Source: JAPPFW01 sp965231815
Lineage (GTDB): Bacteria > Actinomycetota > Acidimicrobiia > Spongiisociales > Spongiisociaceae
NCBI GenBank assembly: GCA_965231815.1
Contig: OZ246890.1
Location: forward strand, 3,100,001-3,164,000
Direction: 5' to 3'
DNA: 64,000 nt
The position numbers and the translations under genes were made by a program. Numbering within the stretch: the first letter of the stretch is position 1; each line of letters begins with the position of its first letter. This document shows, one piece after another, positions 41,092-48,740 of the stretch. The notes beneath the pieces are model-generated. The model saw only the letters and a list, made by a program, of their open reading frames with translations, searched no databases and had not been told where the DNA came from.

Positions 41092-41273
41092 TCGCCCCCC
41101 TTCTGGACATAGTTCTTGACGAACTCCTCGGCGTTTTCCTCCAGAACCGAATCGATTTCATCCAAGAGGGCATCGATCTGGGTTACCGCCTCTTTGTCGG
41201 ACCCGCGCGGCGCCGTTTCGTAGGTTGGTTGGTCTTGTGGGCTACGGTCTGCCTTCCGGCGCTCCTGTGCCAT
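41088..41273 (-). CDS. pup: Prokaryotic ubiquitin-like protein Pup
   Basis: This 61-residue intrinsically disordered tag ends FVKNYVQKGGE. The Gly-Gly-Glu end is already in the ligation-ready Glu form, unlike mycobacterial Pup (Gly-Gly-Gln), so Dop deamidation is not required and Dop would act mainly in depupylation. The middle helix-forming region (IDALLDEIDSVLEENAEEF) binds the ATPase coiled coils. The ATG at 41273 is preferred because AGGAGGA lies four bases upstream; an in-frame ATG at 41276 abuts it. A family-2 repeat lies directly upstream. Confidence 0.97.
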   Translation of the reverse strand: MAQERRKADRSPQDQPTYETAPRGSDKEAVTQIDALLDEIDSVLEENAEEFVKNYVQKGGE

Positions 41274-41281
41274 CATCTCCT

Positions 41282-41400
41282 CCTAGGAGGGAGCTGAGAA
41301 ACCCCGTACAAAGGGGTTTACCCGCTAACCCTCAACTTTCTGATCAGGGAGTATGCCGACCAGCGAACCCCGTAGGATTCGTTTTTCAGCACCCTCCTAG
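41282..41400. repeat. Family-2 inverted-repeat element upstream of pup
   Basis: The left end AGGAGGGAGCTGAGAAAC and the right end GTTTTTCAGCACCCTCCTAG are near-perfect inverted repeats, with TA on both sides of the GGAGGG...CCCTCC core. The element fills most of the interval between dop and pup. Its left edge merges with the sequence that forms the pup ribosome binding site. Confidence 0.75.
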
Positions 41401-41467
41401 AACGAACCGCTTACGTGAACCTTGCTCGATCGTGATCATCCCTATGCGGGTGGTCGCTATCGTGGTC

Positions 41468-42946
41468 TCAACCACCTTCCAGAGCCGCGATCAGGTCGGT
41501 CGCCTCCGATGAGGCTTCCAGCAAGTCCTCTACCAAGGCTTTGCTTCCCCGCAGCGGTTCCATCATAGGCACCCTCTTGAGGGGTTCCTCCCCCACGTCA
41601 AACACCAACGAGTCCCAGTTGGCGGCTACCAGCGACTGAGCGTAGCGTTGCACGCAACGGCCTCTGAAGTAGGCGCGCGTGTCGGTTGGTGGTTCGGAAA
41701 CGGCGTGATCGACGTCTTCGTTCGTGAAGAGGCGCTTCAGGGCGCCTGCTCTTTCCAGACGGTAGGCGAGTCCCTTGCTCGGTTCGACGTCGTGATACTG
41801 CAGGGCCGCCATGGCGAGTTTCGGGTCTTTCCAGTCAAGGCGGTCACGGTTCCGGAAGGCGTTGAGCATGCGTAACTTTGCAGTCCAGTCGAGCCGATCC
41901 GAAGTGTTCATCGGATCTGATTCAAGACCCTCGAGAACCCTTCCCCACTCTTCTATCACGTCCTTCCACACCGTCTGCGGAAACCGCTGATCAGCGTATC
42001 CGGACAACCACTCGAAGTAACGGACCTGTAGCTCGAGCGCGGTAGCGGACGAACCGTCCGCCAACCGCAACGGTTGCGATAGCGAAATGTCGTGGCTGAT
42101 ACGCCAGGTCGCATCAACCGGGTCGGCGAGTTCCAGGGCATCGGGTATGGCTCGGTCTTCGATCGCGGATAGCAACAATGATGTGGCCCCGAGCTTGATG
42201 AAGGTTTGGATCTCCGACATGTTGGCGTCGCCGATTATTACATGGAATCGCCGATACTTGGTCGGTTCCCCATGCGGCTCATCCCGGGTGTTGATGATGG
42301 GCCGTTTCAAGGTGGTCTCGAGACCGACCTCTTCCTCGAAAAAGTCCGCCCGCTGGGTGATCTGGTACAGAGCCGGAGGTCGGCCGTTCTCGGAACCGAG
42401 CTTTCCGGAGCCGGTGAATATCTGGCGGGTTACCAGCCAGGTGGTTGCGTACCGGATGAGGGAAGGGAAAGGAAGACGGCGCGACAGCAGGTAATTCTCA
42501 TGATATCCGTAAGAGTTGCCTTTACCGTCGCTGTTGTTCTTATGGATGTAGAGGTTTTGGCCGGGACGCAGGATTCGGCGGACGGAGTGCGCCGCCGCAG
42601 CGGCGACCTTTTCGCCGGCCTTGTCGTAGAGGGCCGCTTGCAAGGGATCGGAGCACTCAGGGCTCGAGTACTCGGGATGGGCATGGTCGACGTAGAAGCG
42701 AGCCCCGTTGGTAAGAACCACATTGACGAGGCTGCTGTCCACGTCGCCGACACCGAAAGACTCGTGGCCGAAACCGCGGGCATCGCGTTCCGGTGTCTCC
42801 TCATCGAATGACCATTGCACCCGGGCCCGTCCACCCTGATAGGAGTTGACCACCAGCGAGGAGGCGATGGTCGGGTTGAAGTCGGGCTGGTTGCGGACCG
42901 TGATTCCGAACTCGGTCTCGGTGCCGATAACGGTTGGGATTGCCAT
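41468..42946 (-). CDS. dop: Deamidase/depupylase Dop
   Basis: This 492-residue PafA homologue removes Pup from conjugates and, in species with Gln-ended Pup, deamidates it. The N-terminus is VIGTETEFGITVRNQPDFNP. The region GARFYVDHAHPEYSSPECSD holds the catalytic Asp, and HKNNSDGKGNSYGYHENYLL matches the family. The Dop-specific loop around residues 40-80 (SFDEETPERDARGFGHESF) distinguishes it from PafA. It ends 66 bases before the family-2 repeat and starts two bases after the ATPase stop codon. Confidence 0.96.
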   Translation of the reverse strand: MAIPTVIGTETEFGITVRNQPDFNPTIASSLVVNSYQGGRARVQWSFDEETPERDARGFGHESFGVGDVDSSLVNVVLTNGARFYVDHAHPEYSSPECSDPLQAALYDKAGEKVAAAAAHSVRRILRPGQNLYIHKNNSDGKGNSYGYHENYLLSRRLPFPSLIRYATTWLVTRQIFTGSGKLGSENGRPPALYQITQRADFFEEEVGLETTLKRPIINTRDEPHGEPTKYRRFHVIIGDANMSEIQTFIKLGATSLLLSAIEDRAIPDALELADPVDATWRISHDISLSQPLRLADGSSATALELQVRYFEWLSGYADQRFPQTVWKDVIEEWGRVLEGLESDPMNTSDRLDWTAKLRMLNAFRNRDRLDWKDPKLAMAALQYHDVEPSKGLAYRLERAGALKRLFTNEDVDHAVSEPPTDTRAYFRGRCVQRYAQSLVAANWDSLVFDVGEEPLKRVPMMEPLRGSKALVEDLLEASSEATDLIAALEGG

Positions 42947-42948
42947 TC

Positions 42949-44688
42949 CTACAGGTACTGACCGGTTCCAACCGCTTCCACGGTTCTCGACTCATCCTCG
43001 CCCTGGATCAGGGTTCGAACGTAGACAATCCTTTCCCCCTTCTTACCCGATATCTTCGCCCAGTCGTCCGGGTTGGTGGTGTTGGGAAGATCTTCGTGCT
43101 CTCGGAACTCCTGCTTGATACCGATAAGGATATCGGTGACCTTTATACCTCCGGGCGCCCCCGCGATCCGCCGCTTGATGGCGGCCTTTTTGGCCCTGCG
43201 GACGATGTTCTCGATCATGGCGCCGGACGAGAAATCTCGGAAGTACAGCACCTCCCGGTCTCCGTTCTGGTATGTAACCTCGAGGAAGCGGTTCTCGTCA
43301 CTACCGGAGTACATGGCTGCTACCACCTGATCAACCATTCCCGCCACTAGCCCTTCACGGTCGCCGCCTGCCCTGTCGAGGGCTTCGTTGTCGAGAGGCA
43401 GGTCGGGGTCGAGGTATATCCCGAAGATCTGCCTTGCTGCCTCGGCGTTCGGACGGGCGATCTTGATCTTTACATCGAGCCGACCCGGGCGCAGGATCGC
43501 CGGGTCGATCAAATCCTCCCGGTTGGAGGCGCCGATCACGATCACGTTCTTGAGAAGCTCCACGCCGTCGAGTTCGGAGAGAAGCTGCGGAACGATGGTC
43601 GACTCCACGTCGGAGGAAATCCCGCTCCCCCGGGTGCGGAATAGGGAATCCATCTCGTCGAAGAAGACGATAACCGGCACACCTTCGTCGGCCTTCTCCT
43701 TGGCGCGCTGGAAGATGAGCCTTATCTGGCGTTCCGTCTCCCCGACGTACTTGTTGAGCAACTCGGGACCCTTGATGTTGAGGAAGTAGGAACGGGCGTC
43801 CTGGCGGCCGGCACGTTGCGATACCGCCTCGGCCAGACTGTTGGCTACCGCCTTGGCGATCAGGGTCTTGCCACATCCGGGAGGTCCGTACAGTAGGACG
43901 CCCTTCGGGGCCACCAGCCCATACTCTTCGAACAGGTCCCGGTGTACGTAAGGAAGTTCCACCGCATCTCTGATGGCTTCGATCTGATCCTTGAGACCTC
44001 CCACATCATCGTACGTGACATCAGGCACCTCTTCGAGAACCAGTTCCTCCACCTCCGGTCGGATCAGCTTCTCGTAAGCCAATCCGGCCCGGGGGTCGAT
44101 CCGTACGTGGTCGCCGGTCCGTAAATGGGCTCCGAGCAGCGAACCTGCTATCTCGACGACCCGTTCTTCGTCACCCTGGGACAGCACCAGGAGCCGGTCG
44201 TCGCCGAGAACCTCCTTGATGGAGACCACTTGGCCTAGCCGATCGAAGTCCCGCACCTCAACGATGTTCATGGAGTCGTTGACGAGGACTTGCTGCCCTC
44301 GTTGCAGCTGCTTGATCTCGATGGAGGGCTGTGCGTTCACCCGCATCCGGCGTCCACCACTTATCACGTCCACCGTGCTGTCGCTGTTCACCGCCAGAAC
44401 GGTCGCGAACGGGTTGGGTGCGTTGGTGAGCTTCTCCACCTCCTCCCGGAGCATGGACAGCTGTTCGCGAGCTTCCTCGAGAAGGGCAGCCAGTTTCTCG
44501 TTGTTCCGCGTGGTTTGAGCCAACTGGCCTTTGGTTTCGGCTAGGCGCGACTCCAGCAGCCTTACTCGGCGAGGGGAGTCCTGAAGTCGCCTGCGGAGAA
44601 TGGAGACCTCGTCCTGCAAGGAATGCACCTGACTCCGCATGGCGCCCAACTGGCGCTCGTATTCGTATCTTTCCCATTTATCGGGCAT
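42949..44688 (-). CDS. arc: Proteasomal AAA ATPase (Arc/Mpa)
   Basis: This 579-residue ring ATPase unfolds pupylated proteins and feeds them to the 20S core. An N-terminal coiled coil (about residues 1-90) binds Pup. Tandem OB domains follow (about 95-240), then an AAA domain with YGPPGCGKTLIAKAVANSL (Walker A), VIVFFDEMDSLF (Walker B), IGASNREDLIDPAILRPGR (sensor 1 and Arg finger) and a C-terminal helical lid. The chain ends GTGQYL, the QYL tail that docks into PrcA pockets to open the gate. It is called Mpa in mycobacteria and Arc elsewhere. Confidence 0.97.
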   Translation of the reverse strand: MPDKWERYEYERQLGAMRSQVHSLQDEVSILRRRLQDSPRRVRLLESRLAETKGQLAQTTRNNEKLAALLEEAREQLSMLREEVEKLTNAPNPFATVLAVNSDSTVDVISGGRRMRVNAQPSIEIKQLQRGQQVLVNDSMNIVEVRDFDRLGQVVSIKEVLGDDRLLVLSQGDEERVVEIAGSLLGAHLRTGDHVRIDPRAGLAYEKLIRPEVEELVLEEVPDVTYDDVGGLKDQIEAIRDAVELPYVHRDLFEEYGLVAPKGVLLYGPPGCGKTLIAKAVANSLAEAVSQRAGRQDARSYFLNIKGPELLNKYVGETERQIRLIFQRAKEKADEGVPVIVFFDEMDSLFRTRGSGISSDVESTIVPQLLSELDGVELLKNVIVIGASNREDLIDPAILRPGRLDVKIKIARPNAEAARQIFGIYLDPDLPLDNEALDRAGGDREGLVAGMVDQVVAAMYSGSDENRFLEVTYQNGDREVLYFRDFSSGAMIENIVRRAKKAAIKRRIAGAPGGIKVTDILIGIKQEFREHEDLPNTTNPDDWAKISGKKGERIVYVRTLIQGEDESRTVEAVGTGQYL

Positions 44689-44761
44689 ACCGTCATCCGG
44701 TTGGCAACCATCGCAGTATACGAGGGTAGGCCAACTTCTCCGTGGTGTTTTCCCGAGCCGT

Positions 44762-45559
44762 TCAGCCGGCGCCGGGTTCGATGCACCTTCCCACCGTCAG
44801 AAAACCTGTGTGGCCCACCATTCCGTGGTCTGGTCGCACGGAACGACCCGCCACCCTCCAGGTGCGCAACAACACCTCGAAGGACTCCACGCTCACGAAA
44901 CGGTTGGTGGATTCCATCGCCTTATGGAGTTGTTCCAACTGGGGAACGGTGGGTAGGTAACTGCACAACACTCCCCCGGAGCGGAGGGACTCGGTGGCGG
45001 CGGGTAGCAGTTTCCACGGTTCGGGTAAATCGAGAATCAGGCGATCATGGTTGATCTCGGCCAGGGTATCGGCGATGTCTCCTATCCGCAGATCAAGCCA
45101 ATCGGGAACCTCGCCGAAGTATCGAACAATGTTCGACTTACCACGCTTGGCGTGGTCCTCTCGGAGTTCGTAAGAGATGACTTCGCCACTCGGACCTACG
45201 GCCCGGGCCAGCGCCAAGGTGAGAGCGCCGGAACCTGTTCCCGCCTCCACCACCGTGAGGCCGGGTCTTATGTCGGCATACATCAGGACCGGGCCCAAGT
45301 CCTTCGGATATACCACCTGCGCCCCCCTACGCATCTTGAGGATATAGTCCCCTAGAAGCGGTCGAAGGGCGATCAGGGGCGAACCGTTGGTGGAGAGGTA
45401 AGTGGTTCCATCCGGACTTCCGATCAGCCGGGAGTGATCGAGGCTTCCCTTGTGATAGCGGAATACCCCCGAAGCCCTCAGGTGGAGAAGGTACTTGCGA
45501 CCCCGATCATCAAGCAGCAGCGCCGGCTCACCCTCCCTGAATACAGGTCCGGAAGCCAT
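44762..45559 (-). CDS. trmI: tRNA (adenine-58-N1)-methyltransferase TrmI
   Basis: This 265-residue class I methyltransferase modifies A58 in the tRNA T loop. It has the small N-terminal beta domain, the connecting RRGAQVVYPKDLGPVLMYAD, and the cofactor loop VVEAGTGSGALTLALARAVG. RLILDLPEPWKLLP is the DxPxPW catalytic motif. It is next to the proteasomal ATPase gene in many Actinomycetota (Rv2118c). Its ATG is three bases after the stop codon of the small membrane gene upstream, within TGAGGAATG, so translation is probably coupled. Confidence 0.95.
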   Translation of the reverse strand: MASGPVFREGEPALLLDDRGRKYLLHLRASGVFRYHKGSLDHSRLIGSPDGTTYLSTNGSPLIALRPLLGDYILKMRRGAQVVYPKDLGPVLMYADIRPGLTVVEAGTGSGALTLALARAVGPSGEVISYELREDHAKRGKSNIVRYFGEVPDWLDLRIGDIADTLAEINHDRLILDLPEPWKLLPAATESLRSGGVLCSYLPTVPQLEQLHKAMESTNRFVSVESFEVLLRTWRVAGRSVRPDHGMVGHTGFLTVGRCIEPGAG

Positions 45560-45562
45560 TCC

Positions 45563-45664
45563 TCAGGAAATCCCTATCGAAAGAACACCGGCCAGCAGAG
45601 TCAGGATCATGCCTGCCACGGTTAGCCAGACGACAATCTGTACCCATCTCGGAGTTCGTCTCAT
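45563..45664 (-). CDS. 33-residue single-span membrane protein before trmI
   Basis: The frame encodes a basic start (MRRTPRWVQ) followed by one strongly hydrophobic helix, IVVWLTVAGMILTLLAGVLS, ending GIS. The TGA stop is three bases before the trmI ATG. The positive-inside N-terminus and one membrane helix resemble Prli42/DUF4044-like micropeptides of other bacteria, but homology is only suspected. No strong ribosome binding site precedes the ATG. Confidence 0.6.
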   Translation of the reverse strand: MRRTPRWVQIVVWLTVAGMILTLLAGVLSIGIS

Positions 45665-45676
45665 TGGTGCCACTTT

Positions 45677-45781
45677 AGGAGGGTGCTGAGAAACAATCTA
45701 AAGGGGGCTTGCCGCCGACCAAACTACCCGATACAAGGTAGGGGGCGAACCCCCTTCCATCGGGTTTCTCAGAACCCTCCA
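45677..45781. repeat. Family-2 inverted-repeat element flanking the SIR2-DprA-PRTase operon
   Basis: This 105-base element has ends AGGAGGGTGCTGAGAAAC and GTTTCTCAGAACCCTCC. The interior contains the tight hairpin GGGGGCGAACCCCC. The interior differs from the copy at 41282 but matches the half copy at 48170-48238. Confidence 0.8.
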
Positions 45782-45937
45782 AGGAGGACTCGATCGGGAT
45801 AGGGTGAAGGGTGGCGCGGACAGGGACACTACGCGTTGGTCGATCCGACAGGCACATCCGACGGGAACGCCTCAGGCCGTTCTTCCAGTTGTCCACAACA
45901 TAGGAACTTCGGATCGGTTGGTGTACTCGTCCACTTG

Positions 45938-46663
45938 TTACGGCCGAGTTAGCCATGAGAAGGGAGCTTCGAGTTTACGTGCCCACCAATCCGCAGTCTC
46001 AGGTCGCCAGTCCGGATTGATACGCCGCGACACAACGACAATGAGCGGTACCTTGGCACCGGCTGCTTCCAAGGCGTGGGCCGCCGATTGGGATCTGGCG
46101 CCAGTCGTGAGCACATCGTCCAAGATGAGCACACGTCGTCCAGCGACTTCCGCGACTGGCTCGAATCCTTGAGGATTGGCTTTGCGGTGAGCGATCTCAC
46201 CGGACCCCCGTCGCAACAGCACTTCGAGCGGTGCGCACACATCCGCGGCGTGGTGTGTGAGGGCTCGTCGCAGCGGATGAGGCGGTTCGCGCGTGGTGGA
46301 GGGCACGATGCACGCCACATCCCACTGGCCGTAGCGTCCAGCTAGATAGTCACCGTGCTCACGGAAGAACCGATGCACGAGGGCGGCAATCTCCCAACTC
46401 AACCGTCGACGCTCGGATGTATCCTCGCTGTCCTTGTAGCATCGCAACCGATCGCGCATTGCTGAAGGTTTCGCGTACAGCGTTATCGGCAGAACCCGAT
46501 GAACAGACGAAAGCTGACTCTCACATCGAGTACAACTCTCGCAGAGATCCTCAGTCTCATCCCTCTGACCTCGGCAGATGGGACACACGTCGGGCCCATT
46601 CTGCGGGACCGCGACACAGTCGGACACAAGCTCGTTACTAAGGGCTAGAAGCTCTGCGGTCAT
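45938..46663 (-). CDS. ComF-like phosphoribosyltransferase with zinc ribbon
   Basis: This 241-residue protein has an N-terminal cysteine cluster (CPICRGQRDETEDLCESC then CESQ). A type I phosphoribosyltransferase domain follows, whose PRPP loop is VLILDDVLTTGARSQSAAHA. The preceding segment DVACIVPSTTREPPHPLRRA corresponds to the ComF/amidophosphoribosyl family strand. ComF is linked to DNA uptake, but here the gene is last in a three-gene unit with SIR2 and DprA. Its ATG is one base after the dprA stop (TGACATG). A role in making or modifying a nucleotide signal is plausible but unproven. Confidence 0.85.
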   Translation of the reverse strand: MTAELLALSNELVSDCVAVPQNGPDVCPICRGQRDETEDLCESCTRCESQLSSVHRVLPITLYAKPSAMRDRLRCYKDSEDTSERRRLSWEIAALVHRFFREHGDYLAGRYGQWDVACIVPSTTREPPHPLRRALTHHAADVCAPLEVLLRRGSGEIAHRKANPQGFEPVAEVAGRRVLILDDVLTTGARSQSAAHALEAAGAKVPLIVVVSRRINPDWRPETADWWARKLEAPFSWLTRP

Positions 46664-46664
46664 G

Positions 46665-47516
46665 TCAACCTCGGCAGAGCAAGTCTTGTATCTCAGATGT
46701 GGAACACACGAAATAGACGCCGTCTCTTTTGGATTCCAGCGAGCGCGCCCAAGGTCGTTTGCCCACCACGGGCGCCCAAAGGAGCACTGGGCGTCCGAAC
46801 TCGATAGCGTAGTCCATCTCTATTCGGGTCCCGCTGTATTCTTGGGCGTCGACCACTAGGGTGGCCCGCGCTAAGCCCGCGATTACCGCGTTGCGAACCG
46901 GAAAGCTGGTCTTTGAAGGGGCATGGCCGGGTGGGAACTGTGATAACACAGCGCCTTTCCGAGCAATCTGTTCGACAAGATCTCGGTTTTCAGGCGGGAA
47001 GACGACGTCGATACCTGTACCCACGACTGCCGTCGTATGCCCCTCCGTGCCTAAAGCGCCCCGATGCGCAGCGGTGTCAACCCCACGGGCAAGCCCGGAG
47101 ACGATCGTAATCCCAGTGCTCGCTAGGGCAGCAGCAATCTCGCGGGCTGCGGCTGTCGTTTGTCTGCTAGCTTTCCGACTTCCGACGATGGCGATCGACT
47201 CGCCGCCGTTTCTGTTCAGCGAACCGCGCACGAACAGGAAGGCCGGAGCACGACTAGTGCGCAAGAGGAGTTCCGGGTAGTCAGGCGATTCCGGCAGTAA
47301 CACACCCAGGTTTGAATAGCGTCGCGCAAGCGCTACAACCGCGGTTAGCCATGCATCGTGTCGTTCTTTGGGCGGCTCATCCGGAGGAAGCCGTCGCCGG
47401 CCTTCGGCTGTTACCCATCCGTCGATGTGGTTGTCTTTTTCAGCCAATGCCAACAGCCGAGCGACTAACTCCAAAAGAGCTACATCGAGATGGATATCGG
47501 CGCCATCAGCCAACAA
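46665..47516 (-). CDS. DprA/Smf-like SLOG-fold protein
   Basis: This 283-residue protein has the DprA Rossmann core: IAIVGSRKASRQTTAAARE, IVSGLARGVDTAAHRGAL, VVGTGIDVVFPPENRDL, LSQFPPGHAP and SFPVRNAVIAGLARATLVVD. True DprA loads RecA onto incoming DNA. The same SLOG superfamily includes nucleotide-sensing domains of Thoeris ThsA and LOG enzymes. The C-terminal winged helix is reduced or absent: the protein ends soon after CSTSEIQDLLC. The start is TTG at 47516, overlapping the SIR2 gene by 11 bases; the frame is closed a little further upstream by a TAG. Coupling to SIR2 suggests a defence rather than competence role. Confidence 0.88.
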   Translation of the reverse strand: MLADGADIHLDVALLELVARLLALAEKDNHIDGWVTAEGRRRLPPDEPPKERHDAWLTAVVALARRYSNLGVLLPESPDYPELLLRTSRAPAFLFVRGSLNRNGGESIAIVGSRKASRQTTAAAREIAAALASTGITIVSGLARGVDTAAHRGALGTEGHTTAVVGTGIDVVFPPENRDLVEQIARKGAVLSQFPPGHAPSKTSFPVRNAVIAGLARATLVVDAQEYSGTRIEMDYAIEFGRPVLLWAPVVGKRPWARSLESKRDGVYFVCSTSEIQDLLCRG

Positions 47517-48111
47517 GCGAGTTGTGAAAGTTTGGATCGTCGAAGCTGAATCCTAGGAAAAGGAAGCTCTTCGTCAGGAAACTGGCCTGGAGGAGTGTCC
47601 AGAAACGTTGATGAGTGTACGGGTATTGCTCGTAGTGATCCCTTGCGATGACCAACTGTGACTCGGAGTGACTCAGCGAGCCGTGCATCTTGTAGACACG
47701 ACACCCTGAGACAGCGCGAGGTAGCGCCAGACATCTGTCCTCGACGTAGATGTCGGATTTATCCCCGATTGCACGTTCGATCAAGTCGTCGTAGTTTGTG
47801 GTCCAAACCTCAGCTAGCGGAAGCTTGGTCAATATCTTGTGGGAGGTCCCCGGCTCCGGAGATGGTTCGTACCGAAGGTTCTCTCGAATGAGACTTTGGA
47901 GTGCCCTGTCGTTGTGCTTGTAAATGTAGTACTGCGCGAGGAGTGGGAGGTCATCGATGTCGCAGAGTCCCAAGTCCTGCCGGACGGCCTTGAGCAGGTC
48001 AGACCAACCGGGATAGCCCACACCTTGCGAGAGGCCTGCACCGACGAGCACCGTCGCGGCGCGCTGTTCGACGTAGTCGCCGAACTTCGCGATCACCTCC
48101 GACGGACTCAC
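47506..48111 (-). CDS. SIR2-like NADase-type protein
   Basis: This 201-residue protein has the SIR2_2 fold. It shows TVLVGAGLSQGVGYPGWSDL (GAGxS...GxPxW), VWTTNYDDLIERAI (T-x-N-Y-D), CRVYKMHGSLSHSE (catalytic His in MHG) and FLFLGFSFDDPNFHNSL near the end. In phage defence, SIR2 proteins degrade NAD to stop infected cells. The chain stops directly after the SFxDPN motif, so it is a bare catalytic domain with no fused sensor. It opens an operon in which a SLOG/DprA protein and a phosphoribosyltransferase follow, as if the usual sensor were encoded separately. Confidence 0.9.
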   Translation of the reverse strand: MSPSEVIAKFGDYVEQRAATVLVGAGLSQGVGYPGWSDLLKAVRQDLGLCDIDDLPLLAQYYIYKHNDRALQSLIRENLRYEPSPEPGTSHKILTKLPLAEVWTTNYDDLIERAIGDKSDIYVEDRCLALPRAVSGCRVYKMHGSLSHSESQLVIARDHYEQYPYTHQRFWTLLQASFLTKSFLFLGFSFDDPNFHNSLVG

Positions 48112-48130
48112 AGCGGAGATGATACTCCGT

Positions 48131-48238
48131 TAGCTCCGACTATTCATGGGTGAGGGTTTCGGGGTTCGGCGTCGGCTCAACTACCTGATACAAGGTAGGG
48201 GGCGAACCCGTTGCACCGGGTTTCTCAGAACTTCCTGG
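48131..48238. repeat. Composite remnant: family-1 left end joined to family-2 right half
   Basis: Positions 48131-48163 match the left terminus of family 1 (degenerate TAGCTCCGACTATTCATGG) with about 15 more internal bases. Positions 48170-48238 match the right half of the family-2 copy at 45677, including CTGATACAAGGTAGGGGGCG and the terminal GTTTCTCAGAACTTCC. The fused fragment forms the upstream region of the SIR2 gene. Confidence 0.75.
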
Positions 48239-48303
48239 GAGGATCCAATCGGGGTGGTGTTTCGGACTAGCCGATCGAGGCCGGTCTAACTACTCTCGGT
48301 GGG

Positions 48304-48540
48304 GTGAGCTACCGGTCTGGTTGGGTGTTTAAGGGAATCGGCTACCTGCTGCGCGGGATGGCGTCAGGTCGGAAGGTGCATATCCTGATGGGAGGGGCCA
48401 TGATACTGGTTCGCCTGGTCGGCGCCCGCCGGAAAACCAAGATCGCTCAGTTCGTTCTCAAAAAGGGCCGGAGTACTGCATTACGTGTGACCGCCCCCGG
48501 GGCTGATCCGGTCACCTTCCGAGTGGACCGGCCAGGTTAA
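48304..48540 (+). CDS. Small basic protein, unknown function
   Basis: This 78-residue frame begins at a GTG. A central hydrophobic stretch (HILMGGAMILVRLVGA) is flanked by basic residues, followed by TKIAQFVLKKGRSTALRVTA. It may be membrane associated. I do not recognise it. It is convergent with the small membrane gene at 48549, leaving an eight-base gap. Base composition by codon position looks coding, but no ribosome binding site is clear. Confidence 0.5.
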   Translation: MSYRSGWVFKGIGYLLRGMASGRKVHILMGGAMILVRLVGARRKTKIAQFVLKKGRSTALRVTAPGADPVTFRVDRPG

Positions 48541-48548
48541 GCACCGTC

Positions 48549-48740
48549 CTAAAGCCGGTGAATCTCGATGCGGGCGCCCTTGCTTCTTCCCCTGCGTCGT
48601 CCGGCCAGATAGGCGATCACCACCGCGGCCAGAAGGCCGACAGTGGTCATCGTGGCAGTCGAGCGCATCGACTCCCCGGCTTCGGTTAGAGCTTCTTCGA
48701 TCTCTCTGGCCTTGGCTTCGATGTCAGAGCGGTCGATCAT
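48549..48740 (-). CDS. Small membrane protein (DUF3618-like arrangement)
   Basis: This 63-residue protein starts MIDRSDIEAKAREIEEALTE (amphipathic helix), has one membrane span (TTVGLLAAVVIAYLAGRRRG) and a basic tail. The arrangement recalls DUF3618 proteins that accompany holin-like membrane proteins in Actinomycetota. The ATG at 48740 overlaps the stop of the upstream gene (ATGA), and that overlap decides the start. Confidence 0.7.
   Translation of the reverse strand: MIDRSDIEAKAREIEEALTEAGESMRSTATMTTVGLLAAVVIAYLAGRRRGRSKGARIEIHRL

Noticed and set aside
46663..46665. Reading the DprA/ComF-like pair as a natural competence locus
   Set aside because: Other com genes are missing, the DprA lacks a clear C-terminal winged helix and both genes are translationally coupled to a SIR2 effector, which fits conflict biology better.
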